The position numbers and the translations under genes were made by a program. 64,000 bases of DNA from Pandoraea pnomenusa. Its GTDB lineage: Bacteria; Pseudomonadota; Gammaproteobacteria; Burkholderiales; Burkholderiaceae. The stretch is from positions 2,232,001 to 2,296,000 of the forward strand of contig NZ_CP009553.3 in assembly GCF_000767615.3 (NCBI RefSeq), given 5' to 3'. Positions 46,638 to 56,847 of this stretch are shown piece after piece (within the stretch, counting starts at the first letter, position 1; each line of letters starts with the position of its first letter). The notes below the pieces were generated by a model. The model was not told the origin of the DNA. It searched no databases and was given only the letters and a program-made list of their open reading frames with translations.

Positions 46638-47687
46638 ATGAACTTCTCGTCCCTGTCGAACCTGTCGGGCAATTCGCATCTGTGGATGATGCTCGGCGTG
46701 CTGATGGTCGCCGCCGGGCTGTTGCTGGCCGCCTCGGCCATCCTGTTGCGCGCCATGCGCCAGGGGCGCAACGAACGAATGATCGACCAGGTTCTCGCGA
46801 GCCGCCAGCAACAGGCGCTCGCCGCGCTGCGTGCGGCCAGCGCACCGCTCGGCCATCGGGCGCCGGGCGACGATGCCGCGACGGACCCCGGCGAGGCGGG
46901 CGAGGGCGTACGACGCGGCTGGCGTGCCGTCTTCGACCGCGCAGCGGCGCTCGGCAAGCAGTGGTCGGAGACGCGTCTGGGGCAGCACCTGATCGCCGCA
47001 GAGGATCGCCTGCTGCTCGCGCAGTGCGGCTGGGACAGCGTGCGCGCCAAATCGTTGTTCCTGTTCTCCCGCGTGGCGCTCGCCGTGGTACTGCCCCTGC
47101 TCGTGTGGCTCTGGTTTCCGGGCGGCGGCGGCCTGAGCACGATCGTGCGCCTGCTCGGCGCGGTCGGCGTCGGCCTGCTTGCGCCAAAGTTCTACGTGCA
47201 GCGCAAGGCGGCTGCGCGCCGTCGCGATCTGATCGAGGAACTGCCGCTGCTCATCGACCTGCTGCGCCTGCTCCAGGGCGTGGGGCTGTCGATGGACCAG
47301 AGCCTGTATGTGATGGTGTCGGATTTCCGCGAAGTGCTGCCGATCCTGTCGAAGGAGTTCGAGAACGCCAACCGGCAATATGCCTCGGGGCGCGGGCGCG
47401 AGGCGTCGATGGGCCGTTTGCGCGAGGTGTACGACAACGACGATCTGCGCGCGCTGGTGCGCCTGATCGTCCAGGTCGAGCAGCACGGCGGCGCCGTGCA
47501 GGAGCCGTTGCAACAGTTCAGCGACCGGTTGCGCGAGCAGCGTCGTCAGACGATGAAGGAGCGTATCGGCAAGCTCACCGTGAAGATGACTCTGGCGATG
47601 ATGCTGACCCTCCTGCCCGCGCTGATGCTGGTGGTCGCCGGGCCGGCGTTGCTCTCGCTGACCAAATCCATGGAGGTCATGCAGTGA
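46638..47687 (+). CDS. tadC: Tad inner-membrane platform protein TadC
   Basis: A 349-residue GspF-domain protein, partner of TadB. It has an N-terminal membrane helix (about residues 13-35), a hydrophilic variable stretch, two central helices near VALAVVLPLLVWLWFPGG, and the F-domain RDLIEELPLLIDLLRLLQGVGLSMDQSLYVM with GGAVQEPLQQFSDRLREQRRQTMKERIGKL. The C-terminal helix is MTLAMMLTLLPALMLVVAGPALL. The last codons overlap the GTG start of tadD. Confidence 0.94.
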   Translation: MNFSSLSNLSGNSHLWMMLGVLMVAAGLLLAASAILLRAMRQGRNERMIDQVLASRQQQALAALRAASAPLGHRAPGDDAATDPGEAGEGVRRGWRAVFDRAAALGKQWSETRLGQHLIAAEDRLLLAQCGWDSVRAKSLFLFSRVALAVVLPLLVWLWFPGGGGLSTIVRLLGAVGVGLLAPKFYVQRKAAARRRDLIEELPLLIDLLRLLQGVGLSMDQSLYVMVSDFREVLPILSKEFENANRQYASGRGREASMGRLREVYDNDDLRALVRLIVQVEQHGGAVQEPLQQFSDRLREQRRQTMKERIGKLTVKMTLAMMLTLLPALMLVVAGPALLSLTKSMEVMQ

Positions 47688-48856
47688 ATCGACCCATTCC
47701 GACATCAGGACCGAACGCCCGTGAGGTGCGTCGGTCGATCGACATCGCAGGTATTGGCGACATCGACCCCGTGGTGCGCGTCGGGCCGGCTGCCGGCGTG
47801 CTCGCCCGTGCATTCGCGGGCGTCTCGCTTGCCGCGCTTGGCTTGTCGTTGCTCGCCGCATGTAGCGCCACGAATATCGGCGGGTACGGTGCACCGTCGG
47901 CCGCCGCGCTCATGCAAGCCCAGCAGAACGATGAAGAGAAGGCCAAGGCGGCCAGGCCCGACACTCGCGAGTTGTACCTCTCCATGATTCGGCAGATGCA
48001 GGAGCACGGTTCCTACTTCGCGTCGCTCGCGCACATCGACCAGTTCCGCATTCAGTATGGTGCTGCGCCGGATGTCGATCTGCTTCGCGCCGATGCGTTG
48101 CGCGAGACCGGCCAACCGGATGCGGCCGAGCAGGCTTACCGGGCATTGCTCGGCGGAACCGAATCGGCAGCGGCATGGCACGGTCTCGGTCTGGTGGCGG
48201 CGCAGCGCAAGGACTACGCGAGCGCGGCGCAGGCGCTTCGCGAGGCCGTGACGCGTGCGCCGACCGAAGCGTTCTATCTGAGCGACCTCGGCTTCGCCCT
48301 GTTGCGCAATGGCGAGACGAGCGCCGCGCGCGTGCCGCTCGCACAGGCGGCCGAATTGCGCCCCGACAACCGCAAGGTATTGAGCAATCTCGCCGTTTAT
48401 CTCGTGGTGACCGGCGAGCGTGCGCGCGCCGAGGACATGATGACGCGCGCGAAAATGCCGCCGTCCACGCGAGAGGCCATCAACAAGCTTGCCGCCGATA
48501 TCAAGGCGCACGCGAAGGCCAGACGGGCCGCGGCCGCGGCGGACGCAGCGCGCCTGGCCGCGCTCAAGGCCGCGTCGTTGAGCATGCTTGCGTCGGGTGC
48601 GTTGCCGGTCGCCGCCACTCGCGGCGCCGCCAACGACGCAGGCGCCACGATGGGCGACTCGGGTCCGGTGGTCGTGCAGCTGTCGCGCCCGGCGCAGGCA
48701 CCGATGCAGCCCGCTACGGCAGCTACGGCAGCTACGCCTGCCACACCCGCCACGCCCGCGACGGGTGGCGCGGAAGCAAAACTCGCACGCGCGGCGGACG
48801 TCGCGCGCAGCGATATGCCGACATCGATGCTCGATCGTTTCGGGCGGTCTCAATGA
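47684..48856 (+). CDS. tadD: TPR lipoprotein TadD, pilotin-like
   Basis: About 390 residues if translation begins at the GTG that overlaps the tadC stop. A lipobox LAAC (Cys60) follows an unusually long 40-residue pre-signal segment, so a start nearer 47774 would give a more normal signal peptide. Residues about 90-260 contain TPR units (LLRADALRETGQPDAAEQAYRALLG, AWHGLGLVAAQRKDYASAAQALREAV, FYLSDLGFALLRNGETSAARVPL). The Ala/Thr/Pro-rich C-terminus has short ATAAT/PAT repeats. TadD helps secretin assembly in other systems. Confidence 0.87.
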   Translation: MNRPIPTSGPNAREVRRSIDIAGIGDIDPVVRVGPAAGVLARAFAGVSLAALGLSLLAACSATNIGGYGAPSAAALMQAQQNDEEKAKAARPDTRELYLSMIRQMQEHGSYFASLAHIDQFRIQYGAAPDVDLLRADALRETGQPDAAEQAYRALLGGTESAAAWHGLGLVAAQRKDYASAAQALREAVTRAPTEAFYLSDLGFALLRNGETSAARVPLAQAAELRPDNRKVLSNLAVYLVVTGERARAEDMMTRAKMPPSTREAINKLAADIKAHAKARRAAAAADAARLAALKAASLSMLASGALPVAATRGAANDAGATMGDSGPVVVQLSRPAQAPMQPATAATAATPATPATPATGGAEAKLARAADVARSDMPTSMLDRFGRSQ

Positions 48857-48936
48857 CGCCGCGGATCGTCCGTACCCGCGAGGCGACGAGCGACCCGCTC
48901 GGGAAACGAGTCACGCAAATTCAGGGAGAGGTGATC

Positions 48937-49557
<621 letters not shown>

Positions 49558-49563
49558 GGTGCC

Positions 49564-51681
49564 ATGACAGTGCGTGCGCCCGTGCACCCAACGGATCGTG
49601 CGCTGCCGCCCGGCAGGCGGCAGCGCGGGTCGGTGCCGATCCTGGCCTTCGTCTTCGTGATCGTGGTGATGATTCTCGCGGTCGCCATCGACGCGGGCTT
49701 CGCGTTCATGAAACGGCGCGATCTGCAGCGCGCCGCCGACATGGCCGCGCTGGCCGGCGCGCAGACATTGCCCGGGTGCGCCAACGCAACGTCGTATGCC
49801 ACCGCCGTGCAGAACAACGTCAATGCCAACATGGGAACCACCGCGACCGACTTGCAGGTGACTTCGGCGTGCGGTTTCTGGACCTCGCCCGCGGCGACGG
49901 CCAGCGGCCCGGGCACCTTCGTGGCGGCCACGTCCGCGAATGCATCGACCGGCAATGCGGTCTCGGTCACGCTTTTCCAGCAGGTGCCATCGTTCTTTCA
50001 ACTGGCCGGAACCCGCACGATCACCGCCACGGCAACGGCGCGCAAGGCGCCGGCAGTGGTGACGTTCACCGTGGATTCCGGCTTGCTCGCGCTCAATACG
50101 GGCAACTCGGTGCTCGGTCCGTTGCTCACGTCGCTCGGCGTGAATGCCGCGGCGTATATCGCCAACGGACAGCAGCTCGTGGGTGCGACGATCACCCCGA
50201 GTGGCCTGCTGCAGGCGCTGGGCGTGCCGATTACCGGCGACGTCACCGTCGCATCGCTGCAGGGGCTGGCGACCGTGAAGAATCTTACGGTGGGCACGTT
50301 GCTGAGCGCTACCCAAACGGCGCTCGCCGCCCAAAGCGGTGCGCTTTCGGCGTCGGTCACGGCGCTCAACGGTGTGGTGAGCGCGCTGGCGGGGTCCAAC
50401 GCACTGAGCCTGCCGGTGAATCTCTTCGGCACGGCCACCACGCCGGGCGTGTTCGCCAACATCGACATGGCCGGGGTGAGTGCCGCCAACGCGCTGACGG
50501 CCAATGTGAATGTGATGGACCTGATCTCGACGGCGATCATCGGTGGCAGCGGCACGAGCGCGATCTCGATCCCGTCGCTCTCGATTCTCGGCAATACGGT
50601 GAGCGCGAAGGCCAGCATCATTTCACCGCCGCAGTTGGGCATCGGTGGCGTGGGCGCCACGGCGAGCACGGCGCAGGTGCGCGTGTTTCTCCAGGTCAAT
50701 ACGCAGGCCAACGGCTTGCTGGGCGGCGTGCTCAACATCGCCGGCACCAGGCTGACCCTGCCGCTCACGGTCGAGCTCGCCCAGTCGACGGCGACCGTGA
50801 CGGCCCTGCAATGCGGTGCGACCCCTTCGGCAACACTTCAGGAGACCTCGGGGCTCGTGAATCTGTGCGTGGGATCGGACGCATCCGGCAGCGTGCAGAA
50901 CACGAGCGCCGCGAGTTGCACGACGGTGCTGACCAATCGCGTGCCGATCGCCACGCTGCTCGGGGCGATCACGGTCAACGGCAAGGTCAGCGCCTCGCTG
51001 GTGACCAGTACCACGCCGGCGCCGACCAAGACCTTTACCGGCCCGTTTCCGCAAACCTGGGGGCCGGTCGGCTCGACGGTGAACCTGAGCCAGATCGTGG
51101 GGGCGCTGCTCGGCGGCCTCACGGTGGACGTGGGCACGCAGCCGATCGGCAATTCGTCGGGCGCGAGTCTGAGCAATGTCACCAACGGGCTGCTCGGCGT
51201 CGTCCCCAATGCCGGACTGGGCATCACGACCGTGAACAATTACCTGAATACGGCGGCGTCGAACCTGCAAGCGACGCTCTCCAGCCTGAACACGACGCTG
51301 GGCGGCGTGCTCACGCTGAACGTCGGATCGATCGTCGGCGGCCTGACCGGCACGATCACCGGCTTGGTCAATACGGTAGGGAGTATTCTGGGCGGGCTGC
51401 TCGGCAACGTCGTCACCACGCTGGCCGACACAGGATGCAGCCTGAGTGGCAACCCGACGAGCTGTCGCGCGCAGTACATCAACGACAACAACATCATCAG
51501 CACGAGCAACCTCACGCCGGTGCTGACGAGCGTGCTCTACACGCTGCTCAACCCGCTGCTCGCGCCGTTGAGCGCCCTGATCAACAGCGCGCTGTCGGCG
51601 CTCGGCATCACGATCGGTACCACGACGGTGACCGTCGACAGCATCAACTGTCAGAACGGCCTCGTTCAACTGGTGTATTAG
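49564..51681 (+). CDS. tadG: TadG family pilus assembly protein
   Basis: 705 residues. The N-terminus is QRGSVPILAFVFVIVVMILAVAIDAGFAFMKRRDLQRAADMAALAGA, the TadG/TadE-type transmembrane segment followed by the invariant RRDLQRAADMAALAGA. The long exported region (about residues 60-705) is Ala/Ser/Thr/Gly-rich and repetitive, with few charged residues. It has NTLLGxVxxxL-type glycine/leucine repeats and several Cys (e.g. LQCGATPS, DTGCSLSG, CRAQY, NCQNG). It lacks an obvious von Willebrand MIDAS motif, unlike some TadG proteins. Last structural gene of the tad operon. Confidence 0.88.
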   Translation: MTVRAPVHPTDRALPPGRRQRGSVPILAFVFVIVVMILAVAIDAGFAFMKRRDLQRAADMAALAGAQTLPGCANATSYATAVQNNVNANMGTTATDLQVTSACGFWTSPAATASGPGTFVAATSANASTGNAVSVTLFQQVPSFFQLAGTRTITATATARKAPAVVTFTVDSGLLALNTGNSVLGPLLTSLGVNAAAYIANGQQLVGATITPSGLLQALGVPITGDVTVASLQGLATVKNLTVGTLLSATQTALAAQSGALSASVTALNGVVSALAGSNALSLPVNLFGTATTPGVFANIDMAGVSAANALTANVNVMDLISTAIIGGSGTSAISIPSLSILGNTVSAKASIISPPQLGIGGVGATASTAQVRVFLQVNTQANGLLGGVLNIAGTRLTLPLTVELAQSTATVTALQCGATPSATLQETSGLVNLCVGSDASGSVQNTSAASCTTVLTNRVPIATLLGAITVNGKVSASLVTSTTPAPTKTFTGPFPQTWGPVGSTVNLSQIVGALLGGLTVDVGTQPIGNSSGASLSNVTNGLLGVVPNAGLGITTVNNYLNTAASNLQATLSSLNTTLGGVLTLNVGSIVGGLTGTITGLVNTVGSILGGLLGNVVTTLADTGCSLSGNPTSCRAQYINDNNIISTSNLTPVLTSVLYTLLNPLLAPLSALINSALSALGITIGTTTVTVDSINCQNGLVQLVY

Positions 51682-51804
51682 GGCAGGGCGACGACAATGG
51701 CCAATGGATCACGAACGCTGCCCTGACCCGGATTCGGCATCGGGCCGGACTACGGAACTTCACCATGCCGGACGCCGGGGGCGTTCGGCAAAACGCGGAT
51801 CAGC

Positions 51805-53220
51805 ATGAAAAGCAAGCCAGTACGTGAAGACCTCGACGTGTACGTGTGGGAAGGCAAGTCGGACATTGCCGACCGGGTGGCGCATTGCCTCGCGAGCTTC
51901 GACATGGAAGTCATTCGCGCCGACGGCATCGACCTGTCGCGCGAGCGCACCAGGGCGCGTCCGTCGATCGCCGTGGTCAGCGTGTCGGTCATTGAGGGGG
52001 CGTCGACCAACGCACAGGAGTGGCAGCTCGGTCACGGCATGCCCGTGATCTGGGTGGCCACGTCGCCGCGCGAGAACGATCCGCGCGTATATCCGCCCGA
52101 GTACAGCAATATCCTCACGCTCGACTTCACGGGCGCGGAGCTGCGCACGCTCATCTTCAAGCTCTCGGGCGCCATTGCCGACGCCGACCGCGCGCCCACG
52201 CCGGCCGATCCGCTCGTCGCGCGATCGAGCGCCATGCTCGGACTGCTCGCCGAGGTCGATGCGTTCGCCGATTGCGATTCCAACGTCCTTATTCACGGCG
52301 AAACCGGGGTAGGCAAGGAGCGCATTGCGCGCCTGCTGCACGACAAGCACAGTCACTACGGGCAGGGGCCGTTCGTGGCGGTGAACTGCGGCGCGATCCC
52401 GGACGGGCTCTTCGAGTCGCACTTCTTCGGCCACGCCAAGGGCGCGTTCACCGGAGCGCTCTATTCGCACAAGGGCTATTTCGAGCAGGCCAACGACGGC
52501 ACGCTCTTTCTCGACGAAATCGGCGATCTGCCGCTGTATCAACAGGTCAAACTGCTGCGCGTGCTCGAAGACAGCGCGGTCACGCGCCTGGGCTCCGCAC
52601 AGCCGGTCAAGCTCGATTTCCGGCTGGTGGCGGCGACCAACAAGAATCTCAAGTCGATGGTGCGCGACGAGCTGTTTCGCGCCGATCTGTTTTATCGGCT
52701 CGCGGTCATCGAACTGCATATCCCGAGCCTCGAAGAGCGCGGCGCCATCGACAAGCTGGCGGTCTTCACGGCGTACCTGGACAAGGTCGTCGGCAAGCTC
52801 GCCGGCGATGGCGATGGCGACGTCGCGGCGCAGGTGCCCGGGTGGCTTCGCGAACTGGTCGAAGGCGGTGTATTTCCCGGCAATGTGCGCGAAATGCGCA
52901 ATATCGCCGAGCGCGTCGGCATCATCTACCGGCAACTCGGCGGCTGGGACGAGCGTCGCATCCGGCCGATCTTCGACGCGCTGGCGATCAGCCCGGCCAC
53001 GCGCGGCGACGATACCGCGCGCGCCGGTGCTTCGGCCGATCGCGCTCGCTGGGACGCCACCGAACGGGCCCGTATCGTGGCGGCGCTCGATGCCAACGGC
53101 TGGCGCCGTCAGGACACCGCCAACGCGCTGGGCATTAGCCGCAAGGTGCTGTGGGAAAAAATGCGCAAATATCAGATCCTCGGCAACGACTCGGAGTTGG
53201 CCAGCGAGTACGAGGGGTAA
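51805..53220 (+). CDS. Sigma-54-dependent activator with degenerate receiver domain
   Basis: Bacterial enhancer-binding protein of 471 residues. Residues about 10-125 resemble a receiver fold but lack the acidic pair and the phospho-acceptor Asp (the third strand reads SIAVVSVSV), so phosphorylation control is unlikely. The AAA+ domain has Walker A GETGVGKE (165-172), an intact GAFTGA loop (213-218) for sigma-54 contact, and Walker [11 protein letters not shown]. The C-terminal Fis-type HTH is [35 protein letters not shown]. It follows tadG by about 120 bases and is the obvious candidate to act at the sigma-54 promoter at 37455-37471. Confidence 0.92.
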   Translation: MKSKPVREDLDVYVWEGKSDIADRVAHCLASFDMEVIRADGIDLSRERTRARPSIAVVSVSVIEGASTNAQEWQLGHGMPVIWVATSPRENDPRVYPPEYSNILTLDFTGAELRTLIFKLSGAIADADRAPTPADPLVARSSAMLGLLAEVDAFADCDSNVLIHGETGVGKERIARLLHDKHSHYGQGPFVAVNCGAIPDGLFESHFFGHAKGAFTGALYSHKGYFEQANDGTLFLDEIGDLPLYQQVKLLRVLEDSAVTRLGSAQPVKLDFRLVAATNKNLKSMVRDELFRADLFYRLAVIELHIPSLEERGAIDKLAVFTAYLDKVVGKLAGDGDGDVAAQVPGWLRELVEGGVFPGNVREMRNIAERVGIIYRQLGGWDERRIRPIFDALAISPATRGDDTARAGASADRARWDATERARIVAALDANGWRRQDTANALGISRKVLWEKMRKYQILGNDSELASEYEG

Positions 53221-53578
53221 GCGGGCGGACCGGGCACGGGGCACGGGGCACGGGGCATTTTCCGCGGCTTGCGTGGGCGCGTGCGCAATGTGTCGGCTTG
53301 TGACGGGATTTTTCCGACAAGCAGGTTCCGCTCGGAGGAACTCGCGCGTTCGCCGGAGTTGCGCGGTATCAACAGTTGAAATCGCGCCTGCACAATTCAG
53401 CATTCCCTGCTTGGAAGAGCGCCCCGCAATGGATAGAATTGGCGGCTATTGCGGGCGTGCGGTTATCATTCAACAAATACGCAGGTCTCAGATCCTCGGG
53501 ACGGAGTCCGGGGTGGCGAATGAATGCGACGAATAAGGGTCGACAAACGATCCAGTCGATAACAGGAAAACAGATCAG
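53221..53578. other. Intergenic region before the DUF2968 gene
   Basis: No gene seen. 53232-53257 holds three perfect tandem copies of GGGCACG plus a partial fourth. A weak promoter (TTGGCG near 53439 and TTATCA/TATCAT near 53463) may serve the DUF2968 gene. Confidence 0.5.
53232..53257. repeat. 7-bp tandem repeat (GGGCACG)3.7
   Basis: Three perfect 7-base units (53232-53252) and a partial fourth, 11 bases after the activator gene stop. Confidence 0.85.
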
Positions 53579-54322
53579 ATGAAAATCAGTGATTGCCGGG
53601 GGCGGTTTTGGTTAGGCGTGGGGGTGGCATGCCTGGCTGCGTGGGGAACGTCGGCAGGCGCCGCCGAACCGGTCAAGGATGTCACCGGCGCAACGCCTTC
53701 GCAACTGGCAGCGCCCGCCGCGCCTGCTGCGCCTGCTGCGCGTTCGCAGACCACGGCGCCGGCCGCCGCATCGGGGACCATCCAGGAACTGCGCGATCGC
53801 ATCCAGAACAAGGAAGTCACCGAACTTCGCACCACATACAACGGCCGCTACGGGGCGAGCCTGTTGTTCTATCCGCAGACGATGGGTTACTACGTCGCCC
53901 TGTTTCACGAAGGCCAGTTCTGGCGTGCCGTCAAGCTGAACAACGAGAAGAAGGCCGAATCGCTGTACGCCGACTTCGTGCGCCAGACGCAAGTGCTCGC
54001 CGACGTGGAAATCCGCCGGATCAAGCTCGAAGCGCAGCGGGCCATGATGGAGCGCCAGTTGGCCGAGAGCGAAGCGCGCCTGAACGCCGTGCAGAGCGAT
54101 CTGGCAATTCAGCGCCAGCAGGAACAGGCGCTGGCCCAGAATCAACAGGCCGTGCGTGAGCAGGCCTCGGCGCTGGAAACGGAACGCAACGCGGCGCGTA
54201 TTCGCCTGACGGACCTCCAGGGCCAGATCCGCTCGCTCGAAGCCGAGCAGAACAGCGCAGATTCCGACCTCGTGCGCTCGGTCAAGGGGGCCGGCACGCG
54301 CAAGCCGGCACGTCGTCGCTGA
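53579..54322 (+). CDS. DUF2968 domain-containing exported protein
   Basis: A 247-residue exported protein. The signal peptide ends near AGA-A. An Ala/Pro-rich linker (APAAPAAPAA repeats) follows, then the DUF2968 core TIQELRDRIQNKEVTELRTTYNGRYGASLLFYPQTMGYYVALFHEGQFWRAVK. A long coiled coil rich in Glu/Gln/Arg (about residues 125-230) ends in a basic tail. This family is largely confined to Burkholderiales; function unknown, probably periplasmic and helical. A terminator lies about 115 bases downstream. Confidence 0.88.
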   Translation: MKISDCRGRFWLGVGVACLAAWGTSAGAAEPVKDVTGATPSQLAAPAAPAAPAARSQTTAPAAASGTIQELRDRIQNKEVTELRTTYNGRYGASLLFYPQTMGYYVALFHEGQFWRAVKLNNEKKAESLYADFVRQTQVLADVEIRRIKLEAQRAMMERQLAESEARLNAVQSDLAIQRQQEQALAQNQQAVREQASALETERNAARIRLTDLQGQIRSLEAEQNSADSDLVRSVKGAGTRKPARRR

Positions 54323-54752
54323 TTGCCGCCGATCGCCGCCGATCGCCGCCGCCTCGCCTGAGGCGGCGCGCTGACGGAGGGCCCCGACCGGCCCTGCGGC
54401 CCTTCGGAGGCAGCGGGCACCTCGCAGCAAAAGATAGCCGCCTTCGGGCGGCTTTTTCGTGGGCGCTACACGCATTTGCGGGGACTGTCGACTCACGAAT
54501 CGCGCATGCCTGGGATATGTCGCGCATTTGCAACTCGAAATACGGGACTCCCCGCGCGGTCCCGCGCCGCCGAGACGCGGTAAAACCCTCGGCGTGCCGC
54601 ACTGGTCATGGGGCGCGGCGCGAATTATCCTAGCGTGGCATGTCGCGCATTACCCCCGGAAATCCGCACCTGCCCGGACTGGCGAGGGAACCGGCGCCCA
54701 GTTAGAATAGCGCCCATTTTGTGCAGCGCAATAAAGCGATTACCCAAACCTT
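54323..54752. other. Region between the DUF2968 gene and kup
   Basis: 54327-54355 carries CCGCCGATCG-type short repeats. A terminator follows (54437-54457). The remainder is the kup leader, which contains a 12-bp direct repeat, ATGTCGCGCATT, at 54517-54528 and 54640-54651, and a possible -10 box TAGAAT at 54703-54708. No gene seen. Confidence 0.5.
54437..54457 (+). terminator. Intrinsic terminator after the DUF2968 gene
   Basis: Stem GCCGCC / GGCGGC capped by the stable TTCG tetraloop and followed by five T residues. Confidence 0.92.
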
Positions 54753-56645
54753 ATGACGCAAAACATACGACACGGGCACCGCCCTCAGGCCATGCCCGCG
54801 CTCATGGTGGCGGCCATTGGCGTGGTCTTTGGCGATATCGGCACCAGCCCGCTCTATGCGCTCAAGGAATGTTTCGATCCGCAACACGGCATTCCGTTTA
54901 ATCAACAAGCCGTGTTCGGCATCATCTCGCTGCTGTTCTGGGCACTGGTGATCGTCGTCTCCTTGAAGTACGTGTTGTTCGTGATGCGCGCGGACAACCG
55001 CGGCGAAGGCGGCGTGCTTGCGCTCATGGCGCTCAGCCTGCGCAGTGTGCGGGCGGGCAGCAAATGGGCCGCGGTGCTCATGATGCTCGGTATGTTCGGC
55101 GCTTGCATGTTCTACGGCGACGCGGTGATTACACCTGCGATTTCCGTGATGTCGGCCGTCGAAGGCCTGGAGATCGCCGCGCCGTCGCTTTCGCGCTTTG
55201 TGCTTCCCATCACGATCGTCATCCTGATCGTCCTGTTTTCGATGCAGAAGTCCGGCACGGCCAAGGTCGGCCGCCTGTTCGGGCCGGTGATGGTGACGTG
55301 GTTCGTGATTCTCGGCGTGCTCGGGGTCTACAACATCGTGGCCGCGCCCGAGATCGTCAAGGCGATCAATCCGTACTACGGCATTCATTTCATCCACACG
55401 CACGCGCTGCAGGCGTATATCGTGCTCGGCTCCGTGTTCCTGGTGCTCACGGGCGCGGAAGCCCTGTACGCCGACATGGGGCACTTCGGGATTCGTCCGA
55501 TTCGCTTCGCCTGGTCGTTCCTCGTGTTTCCCGCGCTGGCATTGAACTATTTCGGTCAGGGTGCGCTGTTGCTGACGAACCCGAAGGCCATCGAGAATCC
55601 GTTCTTTCTGATGGCCCCGGACTGGGCGCTCATGCCGCTGGTGATCGTCGCGACCGCAGCGACCGTGATTGCATCGCAGGCGGTGATCTCGGGCGCGTTC
55701 TCGCTCACGAGCCAGGCCATTCAACTCGGCTACGTGCCCCGCATGAAGATCCTGCACACGTCCGATCGTGAGATCGGGCAGATCTATATGCCGGTGATCA
55801 ATTGGGCGCTGCTGCTGGTCATCGTCTGGATCGTGTTGGCATTCAAGTCGTCCAGCAACCTGGCGGCGGCGTACGGTATCGCCGTGACCACGACCATGGT
55901 GATCACTACCGTGCTGGCCTGCGTCGTCATGGTGAAGGTCTGGAACTGGAACAAGTTTCTCGTCGCGCTGGTCATCACCGGCTTCCTGGTCGTCGACTTC
56001 GCGTTCTTCGGCGCCAACCTGATCAAGGTGGAAGAGGGCGGATGGTTGCCGCTGGCACTGGGCGCATTCCTGTTCTTCATGCTCATGACGTGGCACAAGG
56101 GACGTCAGTTGCTGCGCGAGCGCACCGCCGCCGACGGTATCCCGCTCGGCCCGTTCCTGCAGGGTCTGCTGGCGCACCCGCCGCACCGCGTGGCAGGCAC
56201 GGCGATCTACCTGACCGGCGGCAATTCGCTCGTGCCGGTGAGCCTGCTCCATAACCTCAAGCACAACCGCATCCTTCACGAACGCACGATCTTCCTGACG
56301 TTCCGAACCGTCGACGTGCCGTACGTGGAAGATTCGACCCGTATCGAGGTCAAGGACCACACCGGCGGGCTGTTCAGCGTGGTAGCCACCTTCGGCTTCA
56401 ACGAGACACCCGACGTGAAAGAGGTGCTGCATCTGCTCGAAGAGAAGACGGACATGCACTTCGAGTTGATGGATACGTCGTTCTTCCTCGCACGCGAGAC
56501 CGTGGTCCCGACGAAGCTGCCGGGAATGTCGATCTGGCGCGAGCGCCTGTTCGCCTGGATGCATCAGAATGCGGCCAAGCCGACCGACTTCTTCAGCATT
56601 CCCGCGAACCGCGTGGTGGAGCTGGGCACGAAGATCGAGATCTGA
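54753..56645 (+). CDS. kup: Low-affinity potassium uptake protein Kup
   Basis: Proton-coupled K+ symporter of 630 residues, with about twelve membrane helices in the first 440 residues and a cytosolic C-terminal domain. The opening [26 protein letters not shown] is the Kup signature. [21 protein letters not shown] and [15 protein letters not shown] are further conserved blocks. The C-terminal region ([42 protein letters not shown]) is intact. Monocistronic, followed by its own terminator. Confidence 0.97.
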   Translation: MTQNIRHGHRPQAMPALMVAAIGVVFGDIGTSPLYALKECFDPQHGIPFNQQAVFGIISLLFWALVIVVSLKYVLFVMRADNRGEGGVLALMALSLRSVRAGSKWAAVLMMLGMFGACMFYGDAVITPAISVMSAVEGLEIAAPSLSRFVLPITIVILIVLFSMQKSGTAKVGRLFGPVMVTWFVILGVLGVYNIVAAPEIVKAINPYYGIHFIHTHALQAYIVLGSVFLVLTGAEALYADMGHFGIRPIRFAWSFLVFPALALNYFGQGALLLTNPKAIENPFFLMAPDWALMPLVIVATAATVIASQAVISGAFSLTSQAIQLGYVPRMKILHTSDREIGQIYMPVINWALLLVIVWIVLAFKSSSNLAAAYGIAVTTTMVITTVLACVVMVKVWNWNKFLVALVITGFLVVDFAFFGANLIKVEEGGWLPLALGAFLFFMLMTWHKGRQLLRERTAADGIPLGPFLQGLLAHPPHRVAGTAIYLTGGNSLVPVSLLHNLKHNRILHERTIFLTFRTVDVPYVEDSTRIEVKDHTGGLFSVVATFGFNETPDVKEVLHLLEEKTDMHFELMDTSFFLARETVVPTKLPGMSIWRERLFAWMHQNAAKPTDFFSIPANRVVELGTKIEI

Positions 56646-56694
56646 TGCGAAGGAGGCGAGCGGCGTAACACGCCGCGCGCAGTATCGAAAGCTG

Positions 56695-56727
56695 CCGGTG
56701 GAGCGAGGGCTCCGCCGGTTTTTTTTT
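56695..56727 (+). terminator. Intrinsic terminator after kup
   Basis: Stem CCGGTGGAGC / GCTCCGCCGG (one wobble pair) with nine T residues after it. Confidence 0.92.
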
Positions 56728-56758
56728 GCACCTTCGGTTCGGGGGCGAGGCATCGACG

Positions 56759-56790
56759 AAAAAAAACCGCCGTCGCGAGACGGCGGTTTT
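56759..56790 (-). terminator. Intrinsic terminator after tex (bidirectional)
   Basis: Stem ACCGCCGTC / GACGGCGGT with a GCGA loop, flanked by A7-8 on the left and T3-4 on the right. The longer U-tract serves the leftward tex transcript. Confidence 0.88.
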
Positions 56791-56847
56791 CGTGCTTGCT
56801 CCGCGGTGCGGCGATTCGACTGCCGCGCGGCGTGCTTGTCACACGGC

